A stretch of 64,000 bases of DNA from an uncultured Anaerotruncus sp. (GTDB taxonomy: Bacteria > Bacillota > Clostridia > Oscillospirales > Acutalibacteraceae). The stretch is from NCBI GenBank assembly GCA_900539775.1, contig UQDL01000003.1, positions 1-64,000 on the forward strand, read 5' to 3'. Made by a program: the position numbers and the translations under genes. Shown one piece after another: positions 52,891-62,089 of this stretch (the first letter of the stretch is position 1; each line of letters starts with the position of its first letter). Under the pieces are notes generated by a model. That model was not told the DNA's origin and did no database searches. It was given only the letters and a program-made list of their open reading frames with translations.

Positions 52891-53490
52891 TTATTTAGAG
52901 TAGAACTCAACGATCAAACGCTCTTCAACAGGGTAATCGATATCGTCGCGATCCGGCAAAGCAACAACCTTTGCAGAAAGTTCTGCTGCATTTGATTCAA
53001 GCCACTTAGGAGCATTTGCATAAGCGCCCTCTTCCTTAACGAGCTTAAATCTGCCGTTATCCTTGCTGTTTTCAGCTACTGCGATAACATCGCCAACCTT
53101 AACGAGATAAGACGGAATATCAACTCTTTTGCCGTTTATGGTGAAATGGCCGTGAGTAACAGCCTGCCTTGCTTCACGGCGGGTTTTACAAAAACCTGTT
53201 CTGAAAACAACATTGTCAAGACGACATTCACACATTACAAGAAGGTTAATGCCGGTTTGGCCTTCAGCCTTGGCAGCCTTTTCATAATAGGTGTGGAATT
53301 GCTTTTCAAGAATACCGTAAATGAACTTAACTTTTTGCTTTTCGTTAAGTTGCAAAGCATACTCGCTCTTTTTGCGGCGAGCTTTGGTGTAGGAATTTCT
53401 GAATGTTTCCTTATTTGTATAGCCCATAACAGCCGGCGAAATGCCGAGTGCTTTGCAGCGCTTTGCGATGGGCTCCATATTCTTTGCCAT
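52891..53490 (-). CDS. rpsD: Ribosomal protein S4
   Basis: 199 residues with the S4 RNA-binding domain (CRLDNVVFRTGFCKTRREAR, about 95-115). In many bacteria S4 starts 30S assembly and represses the alpha operon; no such site is assigned here. The protein has an unusual start, MAKNMEPIAKRCKALGIS, typical of some Clostridia, without the N-terminal zinc cysteines. Confidence 0.96.
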   Translation of the reverse strand: MAKNMEPIAKRCKALGISPAVMGYTNKETFRNSYTKARRKKSEYALQLNEKQKVKFIYGILEKQFHTYYEKAAKAEGQTGINLLVMCECRLDNVVFRTGFCKTRREARQAVTHGHFTINGKRVDIPSYLVKVGDVIAVAENSKDNGRFKLVKEEGAYANAPKWLESNAAELSAKVVALPDRDDIDYPVEERLIVEFYSK

Positions 53491-53510
53491 ATATTACACC
53501 TCCAATAAAA

Positions 53511-53906
53511 CTATACGCGGCGTCTCTTAGGCGGACGGCAACCGTTGTGCGGGATAGGAGTAACATCTTTAATAAGAGTAACCTGCAGGCCAACCGTTTC
53601 CAATGCTCTGATAGCAGATTCACGGCCCGAACCCGGTCCCTTAACATAAACTTCAACAGTTTTTAAACCATGCTCCATAGCTGCCTTAGCTGCAGTTTCA
53701 GCAGCGGTTTGAGCAGCAAAGGGAGTGGATTTCTTTGAGCCCTTAAAGCCCATTTCGCCGGCAGAAGCCCAAGAAATTGCATTTCCCTGCATATCAGCAA
53801 CGGTTACGATAGTGTTGTTGAAGGTTGACTGAATATGAACTGTACCACGCTCGATATTTTTCTTATCACGGCGTTTGCGTGTAGCTGTGGTCTTTTTAGT
53901 AGCCAT
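53511..53906 (-). CDS. rpsK: Ribosomal protein S11
   Basis: 131 residues; NTIVTVADMQGNAISWASAG and the C-terminal IPHNGCRPPKRRRV are diagnostic. Small-subunit platform protein. Follows rpsM by 21 bp. Confidence 0.98.
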   Translation of the reverse strand: MATKKTTATRKRRDKKNIERGTVHIQSTFNNTIVTVADMQGNAISWASAGEMGFKGSKKSTPFAAQTAAETAAKAAMEHGLKTVEVYVKGPGSGRESAIRALETVGLQVTLIKDVTPIPHNGCRPPKRRRV

Positions 53907-53927
53907 ATGTGCTGTTTCCTCCTACAA

Positions 53928-54296
53928 TTATTTCTTCTTGTTTGCTATGGTCTTTTTCGGACCTTTTCTTGTGCGTGCATTGTTCTTAGAAGTTTGACCT
54001 CTTACAGGAAGTCCCTTTCTGTGGCGAATGCCGCGATAGCAACCAATTTCTATAAGTCTTTTGATATCGAATGCAACGTCTCTGCGAAGATCACCTTCAA
54101 CAGTTACATTCTTTTCAATATAATCACGAATTTTGGAAACCTCATCCTCAGACAGATCTCTGCAGCGAGTGTCCGGATTGATTCCCGTAGCTTCGATAAT
54201 TTGAGTAGCGGTTGTTCTGCCGATACCGAAAATATAGGTAAGGCCGATTTCTACTCGCTTATCGTTTGGTAAGTCAACACCTGAAATGCGTGCCAT
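53928..54296 (-). CDS. rpsM: Ribosomal protein S13
   Basis: 122 residues beginning MARISGVDLPNDKRVEIGLT, with the RGIRHRKGLPVRGQ signature. 30S head protein contacting the P-site tRNA. Confidence 0.98.
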   Translation of the reverse strand: MARISGVDLPNDKRVEIGLTYIFGIGRTTATQIIEATGINPDTRCRDLSEDEVSKIRDYIEKNVTVEGDLRRDVAFDIKRLIEIGCYRGIRHRKGLPVRGQTSKNNARTRKGPKKTIANKKK

Positions 54297-54328
54297 TTTA
54301 CAGTTTACCTCCGATTATTAGTTCAGGA

Positions 54329-54442
54329 TCAGCCCTGACGCTGTTTATGCTTTGGATTTTCACAGATAACCATTACTTTTCCATTGCGCTTTATAATTTT
54401 GCATTTATCGCAAATTTTCTTAACAGAAGGTCTTACTTTCAT
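54329..54442 (-). CDS. rpmJ: Ribosomal protein L36
   Basis: A 37-residue gene between infA and rpsM: MKVRPSVKKICDKCKIIKRN and a CENPKHKQRQG end, the classic zinc-binding CxxC...C...H form of L36. AAGGAGG precedes ATG 54442. Confidence 0.98.
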   Translation of the reverse strand: MKVRPSVKKICDKCKIIKRNGKVMVICENPKHKQRQG

Positions 54443-54462
54443 TTGAATATCCTCCTTAATTA

Positions 54463-54681
54463 TTACTTTGAGCGCCAAATTATGCGGCCTTTTGTAAGGT
54501 CGTATGGTGACATCTCGATAGTTACCTTATCACCGGGAAGAATTCTTATATTATTCATTCTGAGTTTCCCGCTGATATGGGCTAAAATAATGTGGTCGTT
54601 TTGAAGTGCAACCTTGAAAGTTGTGTTAGGCAATACCTCAACCACAGTACCTTCAACTTCTATCATATCTGACTTAGACAT
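54463..54681 (-). CDS. infA: Translation initiation factor IF-1
   Basis: 72 residues (ATG 54681), an OB-fold protein with DMIEVEGTVVEVLPNTTF and SPYDLTKGRIIWRSK at the end. Binds the 30S A site during initiation. An in-frame ATG three bases upstream (54684) is also possible; 54681 gives the canonical length and better spacing to AGAGG. Confidence 0.97.
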   Translation of the reverse strand: MSKSDMIEVEGTVVEVLPNTTFKVALQNDHIILAHISGKLRMNNIRILPGDKVTIEMSPYDLTKGRIIWRSK

Positions 54682-54769
54682 CATTTTACCTCTCTGTATT
54701 CATAGGAATAAGATGTTTAATTTAACTGGAATCACATCGCGGCGTAATCGCCTGCAATTGATTTTAGCT

Positions 54770-55519
54770 TCAGACTTTGGTCATAATAACCGGGCCGTTA
54801 TTTGTGATGGCAATTGTGTGCTCAAAGTGAGCGGCAAGCTTGCCGTCTGCAGTAACAACGGTCCATCCGTCCTCAAGCTGCTTTACCTTATAGGTTCCCT
54901 GATTGATCATCGGTTCAATTGCCAATGTCATTCCGGGTAACAGTCTGATACCACGCCCTTCGTGTCCGAAGTTGGGTACACTTGGATCTTCATGAAGCTT
55001 TGTTCCTACGCCGTGCCCCACAAAATCACGAACAACGCTGAATCCGCGCTCCTCGCAATAGGCTTGCACTGCGTGGCCTATATCGCCGATTTTGTTGCCG
55101 GGTACAGCCTGTTCGATGCCTTTATAGAGACTCTCGCGGGTTGTATCGATCAGCCGCTTTGCCTCGGGAGAGCAAGTCCCTGCAACAAATGTGGCAGCAT
55201 TATCGCCGTTATAGCCATTTTTCGCGGCTCCGAGATCAATGCTGACTATATCGCCTTCTTGGATGATACGGTGCTTGCTCGGAATGCCGTGAATAACTTC
55301 ATTGTTTATAGATATACATGCAGTGGCGGGAAATCCGTAAAGGCCTAAAAAATTGGGAGTCGCTCCCCTTTTTTTAATAAGGTTAAAAGCGATCGTGTCG
55401 ATTTCTTTTGTTGAAACTCCGGGCTTAACTGCTTTGCCCGCCACCATTAATGCTTCAGCGGAAATTTGGCAAGCTTCTTTCATAAGCTCAAGCTCTCTGC
55501 TGCTTTTAAGCACTATCAT
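54770..55519 (-). CDS. map: Methionine aminopeptidase, type I
   Basis: Removes N-terminal Met from nascent proteins. 249 residues from ATG 55519, which has GGAGG 6 bases upstream; the longer frame to 55585 is rejected. The five metal ligands are visible in SIDLGAAKNGYNGDNAATF (two Asp), GHGVGTKLHEDP (His), EPMIN (Glu) and the C-terminal FEHT region (Glu). Unlike many Clostridia there is no KOW-domain gene between map and infA. Confidence 0.97.
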   Translation of the reverse strand: MIVLKSSRELELMKEACQISAEALMVAGKAVKPGVSTKEIDTIAFNLIKKRGATPNFLGLYGFPATACISINNEVIHGIPSKHRIIQEGDIVSIDLGAAKNGYNGDNAATFVAGTCSPEAKRLIDTTRESLYKGIEQAVPGNKIGDIGHAVQAYCEERGFSVVRDFVGHGVGTKLHEDPSVPNFGHEGRGIRLLPGMTLAIEPMINQGTYKVKQLEDGWTVVTADGKLAAHFEHTIAITNNGPVIMTKV

Positions 55520-55520
55520 G

Positions 55521-56153
55521 TTAATCCTCCAATGCTTTAAAGACGAGTGCGGTTGTATCCGCAACCTCTTCCTGGCCCTCAACAATCACAAGTTTGCCAA
55601 GCTTTTCATAGAAATTCTTGAGCGGCTCGGTCATTTCATGATATTCTTTAAGCCTTGCCTGAACCGTTTCCGGTGCATCGTCTTTACGCTGAACAAGTTC
55701 GCCGCCGCAAGCATCGCAAACTCCTTCCTGCTTTGGCTTTTTATAAAGCAGATGATAGGAATTTGCACACTTTGCACATACACGGCGACCGGACATTCTT
55801 GCTGTGATTTTTTCATCCGGCACTTCAATATCAAGCACCTTATCAATATCCACGCCCATATCCTCAAGTGCCTGAGCCTGAGGAATGGTGCGAGGAAATC
55901 CATCAAGAATAAATCCGTTTTCGCAATCTTTTTCTTTAAGTCTGTCCTTAATTATGCCGATAACAACATCATCTGGAACAAGCTGGCCTGCATCCATATA
56001 GGATTTAGCCTTGAGGCCCATTTCCGTGCCTGCTTTAAGAGCTGCACGAATGATATTGCCGGTTGATACAGCGGGAATACCGTACTTTTCAACTATTTTT
56101 TCAGCCTGAGTACCTTTGCCGGCACCCGGAGCGCCGAGAAGTATCAATTTCAT
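55521..56153 (-). CDS. adk: Adenylate kinase
   Basis: Interconverts ATP, AMP and ADP. P-loop GAPGAGKGTQ at the N-terminus, the zinc-binding LID with CAKC and CDAC pairs typical of Gram-positive enzymes, and DGFPR. The frame also opens at a GTG at 56159 (AAAGG 5 bases away); I chose ATG 56153 because it gives the standard MKLILLGAPG start, so the start is uncertain by two codons. Confidence 0.96.
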   Translation of the reverse strand: MKLILLGAPGAGKGTQAEKIVEKYGIPAVSTGNIIRAALKAGTEMGLKAKSYMDAGQLVPDDVVIGIIKDRLKEKDCENGFILDGFPRTIPQAQALEDMGVDIDKVLDIEVPDEKITARMSGRRVCAKCANSYHLLYKKPKQEGVCDACGGELVQRKDDAPETVQARLKEYHEMTEPLKNFYEKLGKLVIVEGQEEVADTTALVFKALED

Positions 56154-56170
56154 ATCCACTAAAACCTTTC

Positions 56171-57520
56171 TTAATCAAGGAAGCCTTTATAATGACGCAT
56201 CATCATCTGAGATTCAAGCTGACGAACTGTTTCAAGAGCAACACCGCACATAATGATGATTGAAGTACCACCAAGAGTTACGGAGAAGCCGCCGTCTGAA
56301 CCGCTCTCTGTGAGAGGAGGAATAGCAGCATCGCAGATGAGAGACCAAACAATCGGAAGAAGAGCAACAACAGAAAGCATCAAAACGCCGATAAGCGTGA
56401 GCCTCATAAGAACTCTTGTGATATATTCCGAAGTTGGTTTGCCGGGACGGATACCCGGAATTGCGCCGTTGTTTTTACGAAGATTATTTGCCATTTCAAT
56501 TGGGTTGTACTGAATTGTACTGTAGAAATAAGCAAAGAAAATTATAAGAATGAAGTACATTACCGCATACCACCAAGAATCGCTCTGGAAGGCATTGAAG
56601 AATTTCTCCCAGAATGTGCCTTCATACTTATCTGATGAAATAAACATCTGAACAGTTGCAGGCAGCGAAAGGATGGATGATGCAAAGATGATGGGAAGAA
56701 CGCCGCTCATATTGATTTTAATCGGCATATGAGTGGACTGACCGCCGTACATTTTACGGCCAACAACACGCTTTGCATACTGAATCGGAAGTCTTCTTTC
56801 GGCATTATCCATAAACACAATGTATGCAATCATAAGAAGGAATACAATGAAAATGGCCGGAACAAGGAAATTATAAACCATGCGGCCTGTGCCTAAATAT
56901 TGGATATACTGCTTAATAATTGTTGGGAATCTTGAAACGATACCTGCGAAAAGTATGATTGAAATACCGTTGCCGATACCGTCTATGGTAATTTGCTCAC
57001 CGAGCCACATAATAACAGCTGTGCCTGCAGTAAGCACTAAAATTATAACGAGTGCCTGGAAAACAGCCGCAAAGCCTGTGAAAGCATTGCCTGCCGCATC
57101 CTTCATAAGGTAATCGTTTGCACGAAGGAAGAAGAAATAAGCAAGAGACTGAAGAATGCCAAGCACAATCGTAACTATACGAGTGATTGAAGCAATTTTC
57201 TTTCTGCCCTCTTCCCCTTCTTTTTGAAGCCTTTCGAGTGCCGGAATGGCAACTGCCAAGAGCTGCATGATAATGGACGAGTTAATGTACGGTGTGATAG
57301 ACATTGCGAATATCGTGCCGTAAGTAAACGCACTACCTGTCATAAGACTGAGATAGGTAAGAATCGTATTTCCTTTGCCAATATCAATTTCATTAACAAT
57401 GTTAAGAAACGGCACCGGAATCATTGATCCGATTCTGAAGATAAGGATAACTAATGCCGTGAAAAGCATTTTTTTCCTGATTTCCGGAATCTTCCATGCA
57501 TTAACGATGGTCTTTATCAT
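56171..57520 (-). CDS. secY: Preprotein translocase subunit SecY
   Basis: 449 residues, ten membrane helices forming the Sec channel. YINSSIIMQLLAVAIPALE and the cytosolic RPGKPTSEYITRVLMRLT loop are typical. One base separates it from rplO. Confidence 0.98.
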   Translation of the reverse strand: MIKTIVNAWKIPEIRKKMLFTALVILIFRIGSMIPVPFLNIVNEIDIGKGNTILTYLSLMTGSAFTYGTIFAMSITPYINSSIIMQLLAVAIPALERLQKEGEEGRKKIASITRIVTIVLGILQSLAYFFFLRANDYLMKDAAGNAFTGFAAVFQALVIILVLTAGTAVIMWLGEQITIDGIGNGISIILFAGIVSRFPTIIKQYIQYLGTGRMVYNFLVPAIFIVFLLMIAYIVFMDNAERRLPIQYAKRVVGRKMYGGQSTHMPIKINMSGVLPIIFASSILSLPATVQMFISSDKYEGTFWEKFFNAFQSDSWWYAVMYFILIIFFAYFYSTIQYNPIEMANNLRKNNGAIPGIRPGKPTSEYITRVLMRLTLIGVLMLSVVALLPIVWSLICDAAIPPLTESGSDGGFSVTLGGTSIIIMCGVALETVRQLESQMMMRHYKGFLD

Positions 57521-57973
57521 TTAAAGCACCTCCACCGTGCCACCTGCAGCTTCAATTTTTGCTTTTGCGGATTCACTGATGGCATTTACCTTAACGGTAA
57601 GAGCTTTTGTGATTTCTCCGTTAGCGAGAACTTTAACACCGTCGAGTTCCTTGCGAACAAGGCCGCAAGCCTTAAGGCTTTCAACATCAACAACAGCGTT
57701 TGCCTCAAATCTTTCCTCAAGAGCTGCAACATTAACTACTGCATATTCTGTGCGGAAGATATTGTTGAAGCCTCTTTTAGGAACACGTCTTTGAAGGGGC
57801 ATCTGACCGCCTTCAAAACCGGGACGGCGGCTGTAGCCTGAGCGTGCCTTAGCACCCTTATGACCTTTGCCGGCAGTTTTGCCCTGGCCTGAACCGGCAC
57901 CGCGTCCGATTCTCTTTACGGCTTTCTTTGAGCCATCAGCAGGAGAAAGTTCATGTAATTTCATTGTCTGCAC
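57521..57973 (-). CDS. rplO: Ribosomal protein L15
   Basis: 150 residues with the Gly/Lys-rich start KRIGRGAGSGQGKTAGKGHK and the GFEGGQMPLQRRVPKRGF signature. Large-subunit assembly protein. Confidence 0.98.
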   Translation of the reverse strand: MQTMKLHELSPADGSKKAVKRIGRGAGSGQGKTAGKGHKGAKARSGYSRRPGFEGGQMPLQRRVPKRGFNNIFRTEYAVVNVAALEERFEANAVVDVESLKACGLVRKELDGVKVLANGEITKALTVKVNAISESAKAKIEAAGGTVEVL

Positions 57974-57979
57974 CTCCTC

Positions 57980-58159
57980 TTATGCTTCTTCGACCTCAAC
58001 AAGGTGGCAGATCTTTTTGATCTTGCCCTTTGTTGGATCGTTATCAGGCTGAACCGTAACATTGCCTATTTTGCGAAGACCGAGAGAGTGGGCAGTGGCA
58101 ATCTGATCTTTCTTGCAGCCGATTAAGCTTTTTGTAAGTGTGATTTTTACATTTGCCAT
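57980..58159 (-). CDS. rpmD: Ribosomal protein L30
   Basis: A 59-residue gene: MANVKITLTKSLIGCKKDQI, then HSLGLRKIGNVTVQ, the L30 pattern. GGAGGGTG-type site before ATG 58159. Sits between rpsE and rplO as expected. Confidence 0.97.
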   Translation of the reverse strand: MANVKITLTKSLIGCKKDQIATAHSLGLRKIGNVTVQPDNDPTKGKIKKICHLVEVEEA

Positions 58160-58172
58160 TATTACACCCTCC

Positions 58173-58673
58173 TTAGTCTAATATCTTTTTAACGGACTTG
58201 CCGCGAATTGCAGCAACTTCTTCAGCTGTGCGAAGCTGAGAAAGGCCGTTAATTGTTGCACGAACAACATTATAAGGATTGTTTGATCTGATAGCCTTTG
58301 TACGGATATCACCGATACCTACAGTTTCAACAACCGCACGAACGGGGCCGCCTGCGATAACGCCGGTACCCTTGGGAGCGGGCATAAGCAAAACTTCGCC
58401 TGCGCCGAACTTACCGGTGATTTCATGAGGAATGGTTGTTCCTCTTAAAGCTACCTTAATAACATTTTTCTTTGCGTCTTCTATGCCTTTGCGAATAGCA
58501 TCCGGAACTTCACCGGATTTACCAACGCCAAAGCCAACAAGACCGTTTCCGTCTCCTACAACAACAAGTGCCGAGAACTTGAAAATACGACCGCCTTTTA
58601 CGGTTTTGGAAACACGGTTGATGGTTACAACTCTTTCTTCAAGTTCCATTGAAGATACGTCAATCTTTGCCAT
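58173..58673 (-). CDS. rpsE: Ribosomal protein S5
   Basis: 166 residues from ATG 58673, which has AAGGAGG upstream; the frame open to 58787 is only an extension into rplR. RVSKTVKGGRIFKFSALVVV and GVGKSGEVPDAIRKG are diagnostic. 30S fidelity protein. Confidence 0.98.
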   Translation of the reverse strand: MAKIDVSSMELEERVVTINRVSKTVKGGRIFKFSALVVVGDGNGLVGFGVGKSGEVPDAIRKGIEDAKKNVIKVALRGTTIPHEITGKFGAGEVLLMPAPKGTGVIAGGPVRAVVETVGIGDIRTKAIRSNNPYNVVRATINGLSQLRTAEEVAAIRGKSVKKILD

Positions 58674-58692
58674 AAAGTATTTTCCTCCTTCG

Positions 58693-59052
58693 TTAGAACT
58701 TAAGTCCGCCTTCACGAGCACCGTCTGCAACAGCAGCAACACGGCCGTGATAGATGTAACCGCCACGGTCAAATACGCATTCTTCAATGCCCTTTGCCTT
58801 GGCTCTTTCCGCTAATGTTTTACCAACGGCTTTAGCCGCCTCTACGTTTCCGCCGTAACCGGCAAAATCTTTTTCAACTGTTGAAGCCTGTGCAAGAGTT
58901 ACACCTGCTACATCGTCTATAAGCTGAACGTAAATATTGCTGAGGGAGCGATATACGTTAAGTCTGGGACAATCAACAGTACCTGAAATCTTGCCACGAA
59001 CTCTTGTGTGGCGCTTCTGCCTTGCTTTGTTAGCATCCTGTCTTGAAACCAT
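58693..59052 (-). CDS. rplR: Ribosomal protein L18
   Basis: 119 residues; RKRHTRVRGKISG-like basic start (here RQKRHTRVRGKISG) and the C-terminal FDRGGYIYHGRVAAVADGAR. Binds 5S rRNA. Confidence 0.98.
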   Translation of the reverse strand: MVSRQDANKARQKRHTRVRGKISGTVDCPRLNVYRSLSNIYVQLIDDVAGVTLAQASTVEKDFAGYGGNVEAAKAVGKTLAERAKAKGIEECVFDRGGYIYHGRVAAVADGAREGGLKF

Positions 59053-59070
59053 TGTAATTCACTCCTTCCC

Positions 59071-59610
59071 TTATTTCTTACCTGCTTTGCCTTCCTTGCG
59101 GCGAATATGCTCTTCGGCATACTTAATACCCTTGCCTTTATAGGGCTCCGGAGGTCTCTTTTCGCGAACCTGAGCTGCGAACTGACCTACTGCCTGCTTA
59201 TCAGCACCTGAAATAACAATCTGATTAGCAGAGGGGCATTCAACTTTAACGCCTGCGGGGGCTGTCATAATTACCTGGTGAGAGAAACCAAGGTTCATAA
59301 CAAGGTTTTCACCCTGCATTTGAACACGGTAACCAACACCGTTTACTTCGAGAACCTTTTTGAAGCCGTTTGTTACGCCTTCAACCATGTTGTGGATGAG
59401 CGCACGGGTAAGACCGTGGAGTGCTCTGTTCTCTTTTTCATCATTGGGTCTTGATACGTTAATCTCGTTGCCTTCAACTTTAACACCGATAACGGGGCAT
59501 TTTTCCATGGTAAGAGTACCATTTTGGCCTTTTACGGTTACAGTGTTTCCGTCAAGCGTTACATCAACGCCGGCAGGGATTACGATCGGCTTTAAGCCTA
59601 TACGTGACAT
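59071..59610 (-). CDS. rplF: Ribosomal protein L6
   Basis: 179 residues, starting MSRIGLKPIVIPAGVDVTLD, with the C-terminal PPEPYKGKGIKYAEEHIRRK signature. Near the sarcin-ricin loop of 23S rRNA. Confidence 0.98.
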   Translation of the reverse strand: MSRIGLKPIVIPAGVDVTLDGNTVTVKGQNGTLTMEKCPVIGVKVEGNEINVSRPNDEKENRALHGLTRALIHNMVEGVTNGFKKVLEVNGVGYRVQMQGENLVMNLGFSHQVIMTAPAGVKVECPSANQIVISGADKQAVGQFAAQVREKRPPEPYKGKGIKYAEEHIRRKEGKAGKK

Positions 59611-59625
59611 CCTAACTGCACCTCC

Positions 59626-60024
59626 TTACCAAATAAATGCCAGAACCTCGCCGCCAACATTCTGCTTGCGAGCTTCTCTGTCTGTCATAATGCCTTTTGA
59701 AGTTGAAATGATTGCAACTCCAAGACCTTTCATTACCTTGGGCATATCCTCAACATTTGAGTAAATACGAAGACCGGGCTTCGATACTCTGCGAAGGCCT
59801 GTGATTACCTGTGATTTGCCCTCACCATATTTAAGGGAAACACGGATAACGCCCTGTTTATCATCATCAATAATTTTATAAGCTTTGATATAACCTTCAT
59901 CAACAAGAATCTGAGCAATTGCTTTTTTCATCTTTGACGCAGGAATATCTACTGTATCGTGCTTAGCCGAATTAGCATTACGAATTCTCGTAAGCATATC
60001 AGCGATAGGGTCTGTAATATGCAT
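59626..60024 (-). CDS. rpsH: Ribosomal protein S8
   Basis: 132 residues; DPIADMLTRIRNANSAKHDT at the start and a GVAIISTSKGIMTDREARK end. Binds the central domain of 16S rRNA and in E. coli represses the spc operon; no such site is assigned here. Confidence 0.98.
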   Translation of the reverse strand: MHITDPIADMLTRIRNANSAKHDTVDIPASKMKKAIAQILVDEGYIKAYKIIDDDKQGVIRVSLKYGEGKSQVITGLRRVSKPGLRIYSNVEDMPKVMKGLGVAIISTSKGIMTDREARKQNVGGEVLAFIW

Positions 60025-60062
60025 TGATATTTCCTCCTTATTTATTTAGCAATTCTCGGTTC

Positions 60063-60248
60063 TTACCAAGAAGATTTTGTTACGCCGGGAATTTCACCCT
60101 TGTGTGCGAGCTCTCTGAAACAAATACGACAAACGCCATACTTACGAAGGTATGCATGAGGTCTACCGCAGATTTTACATCTGTTGTAAGCTCTTGTTGA
60201 ATACTTAGCAGGCTTTGCAGCCTTAACTTTCATAGATGTTTTTGCCAC
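60063..60248 (-). CDS. rpsN: Ribosomal protein S14, zinc type
   Basis: The short 61-residue, zinc-binding (C+) form with CKICGR and CRICFR knuckles, characteristic of Firmicutes housekeeping S14. Between rplE and rpsH. Confidence 0.98.
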   Translation of the reverse strand: MAKTSMKVKAAKPAKYSTRAYNRCKICGRPHAYLRKYGVCRICFRELAHKGEIPGVTKSSW

Positions 60249-60260
60249 GATAATCCCTCC

Positions 60261-60803
60261 TTATTCTGCAAAGGGAGCGCCCATAAGCTTAAGGAGCTCT
60301 CTGCCTTCTTCATCGGTTTGAGCTGTGGTTACCATAATGATATCCATGCCGCGAACCGCATCAATTTTATCATATTCGATTTCAGGGAATATCAACTGCT
60401 CTTTGATACCCATGGCATAGTTGCCGCGGCCGTCAAATGAGTTGGGGTTGATACCTCTGAAGTCACGAACTCTGGGAAGAGCAAGATTGAAGAATCTGTC
60501 AAGGAATTCATACATCTTGTCTCCGCGAAGAGTAACTTTAACACCAATCGGCATGCCCTCACGAAGTTTGAAGTTAGCAACAGACTTCTTTGCACGGCAA
60601 ATGATCGGTTTTTGACCTGTGATGATGCCGATATCGTTAACGATAGCATCAACAACCTTTGAATTTTCACGGGCTTCGCCGCAACCAACATTGAGAACAA
60701 TCTTGTCAAGCTTTGGGATTTGCATAACAGACTTGTATTGGAATTTCTTCATCAATGCAGGAGCAACTTCGCTCTTATAGGCTTCTTTTAATCTTGCAGC
60801 CAT
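60261..60803 (-). CDS. rplE: Ribosomal protein L5
   Basis: 180 residues; LKEAYKSEVAPALMKKF, NVGCGEARENS and RDFRGINPNSFDGRGNYAMG are diagnostic. Binds 5S rRNA. Confidence 0.98.
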   Translation of the reverse strand: MAARLKEAYKSEVAPALMKKFQYKSVMQIPKLDKIVLNVGCGEARENSKVVDAIVNDIGIITGQKPIICRAKKSVANFKLREGMPIGVKVTLRGDKMYEFLDRFFNLALPRVRDFRGINPNSFDGRGNYAMGIKEQLIFPEIEYDKIDAVRGMDIIMVTTAQTDEEGRELLKLMGAPFAE

Positions 60804-60822
60804 TGTTATGATCCTCCCTTAC

Positions 60823-61131
60823 TTAAAATTCATTTGCGCATTCTTTATTTTTGCAAATGCGCTTTCCGTCTTTATGACCTACACGGGTAGCCTGACCGCA
60901 TTTGGGGCAAACGAGCTGAACCTTTGAAGCATAAAGAGCAGACTCAACCTTAACAAGGCCGCCCTGATCGCCCATCTTGCGGGGCTTTACATGCTTGGTA
61001 ACTACGTTTACATTTTTAACGATTACTTTACCCTCTTTGGGACTAACAGCGATAACTTCGCCCTTAACGCCCTTTGATTTACCGCTGAGCACCATTACGG
61101 TATCACCGGTTTTAACAAACATTTTACTCAT
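60823..61131 (-). CDS. rplX: Ribosomal protein L24
   Basis: 102 residues with a KOW motif (GDTVMVLSGKSKGVKGEVIA) and a C-terminal cysteine tail CPKCGQATRVG. ATG 61131 is 9 bases after GGAGG and is preferred to a GTG two codons upstream. Confidence 0.97.
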   Translation of the reverse strand: MSKMFVKTGDTVMVLSGKSKGVKGEVIAVSPKEGKVIVKNVNVVTKHVKPRKMGDQGGLVKVESALYASKVQLVCPKCGQATRVGHKDGKRICKNKECANEF

Positions 61132-61146
61132 TATCACGCACCTCCA

Positions 61147-61515
61147 TTAAAGTACTTCCGGAGCGAGAGAAAGGATCTTCATGAAATCCTTATCACGGAG
61201 CTCTCTAGCTACCGGTCCAAAAATACGGGTGCCACGAGGAGTTTTATCCTCTTTGATAATTACGGCAGCATTTTCATCAAAACGAATGTACTGACCGTCG
61301 TCACGACGTACACCTTTAGTTGTACGAACGATGACTGCTTTAACAACTTCGCCTTTTTTCACAACGCCGTTCGGCGCAGCCTTCTTAACGGAAGCAACGA
61401 TAACATCGCCGATGTTAGCATATCTTCTGCCCGAGCCGCCGAGAACACGGATACAAAGAATTTCCTTGGCGCCTGTGTTGTCTGCAACCTTGAGGCGACT
61501 TTCCTGTTGTATCAC
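61147..61515 (-). CDS. rplN: Ribosomal protein L14
   Basis: 122 residues from GTG 61515 with AAGGAGG 8 bases upstream, giving the canonical start (M)IQQESRLKVADNTGAKEIL; the frame open to 61548 is rejected. The 93-bp gap upstream of it holds only a short CTGCAA/TTGCAG hairpin. Confidence 0.97.
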   Translation of the reverse strand: MIQQESRLKVADNTGAKEILCIRVLGGSGRRYANIGDVIVASVKKAAPNGVVKKGEVVKAVIVRTTKGVRRDDGQYIRFDENAAVIIKEDKTPRGTRIFGPVARELRDKDFMKILSLAPEVL

Positions 61516-61608
61516 AGCTTTTTCCTCCTTCGTACTGCAAAATAACACTTTGCATCTTGCAGTTATTATTTTATTAAACTAATTTTAAAAGCTTGTAATT
61601 CGAAATGA

Positions 61609-61866
61609 TTACTTTGCCTTTTCAATGATTTCAACCACACGCCATCTCTTATCCTTGCTGATCGGGCGGGTTTCCATAATGAGAACCTTATCGCCAACGC
61701 CGCAAGTATTTTCCTCGTCGTGTGCTTTATATTTAACCGTGCGGTTAATGATTTTGCCGTAAAGCGGATGACGAACCTTGTCTTTAATAGAAACAACAAC
61801 GGTTTTATCCATCTTATTGCTTGATACTACGCCAACTCTTGTTTTTCTGAGGTTTCTTTCACTCAT
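61609..61866 (-). CDS. rpsQ: Ribosomal protein S17
   Basis: 85 residues; MSERNLRKTRVGVVSSNKMD and the VGDKVLIMETRPISKDKRWR signature. ATG 61866 with GGGAGG upstream; a TTG two codons earlier is less likely. Confidence 0.97.
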   Translation of the reverse strand: MSERNLRKTRVGVVSSNKMDKTVVVSIKDKVRHPLYGKIINRTVKYKAHDEENTCGVGDKVLIMETRPISKDKRWRVVEIIEKAK

Positions 61867-61885
61867 AATCAACTACCTCCCTATC

Positions 61886-62089
61886 TTAAGAATTTGAGCT
61901 TGCAAGCTCGATTTCGCGCTCAACTGTTTTGATGCGTGCGATATCTTTTCTTACAGCTTTAATTCTCATCGGGTTGTCGAGCTGATTGATAGCCTGCTGG
62001 AAATGAAGATTGAAAAGCTCTTCCTTAAGCTCTGCAAGCTTTGCTGCACGCTGATCTGCGCTTAAAGCCTTAATTTCTGCTGCTTTCAT
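61886..62089 (-). CDS. rpmC: Ribosomal protein L29
   Basis: 67 residues, helical hairpin: KLAELKEELFNLHFQQAINQ and RIKAVRKDIARIKTV. At the tunnel exit; start overlaps the rplP stop by one base. Confidence 0.98.
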   Translation of the reverse strand: MKAAEIKALSADQRAAKLAELKEELFNLHFQQAINQLDNPMRIKAVRKDIARIKTVEREIELASSNS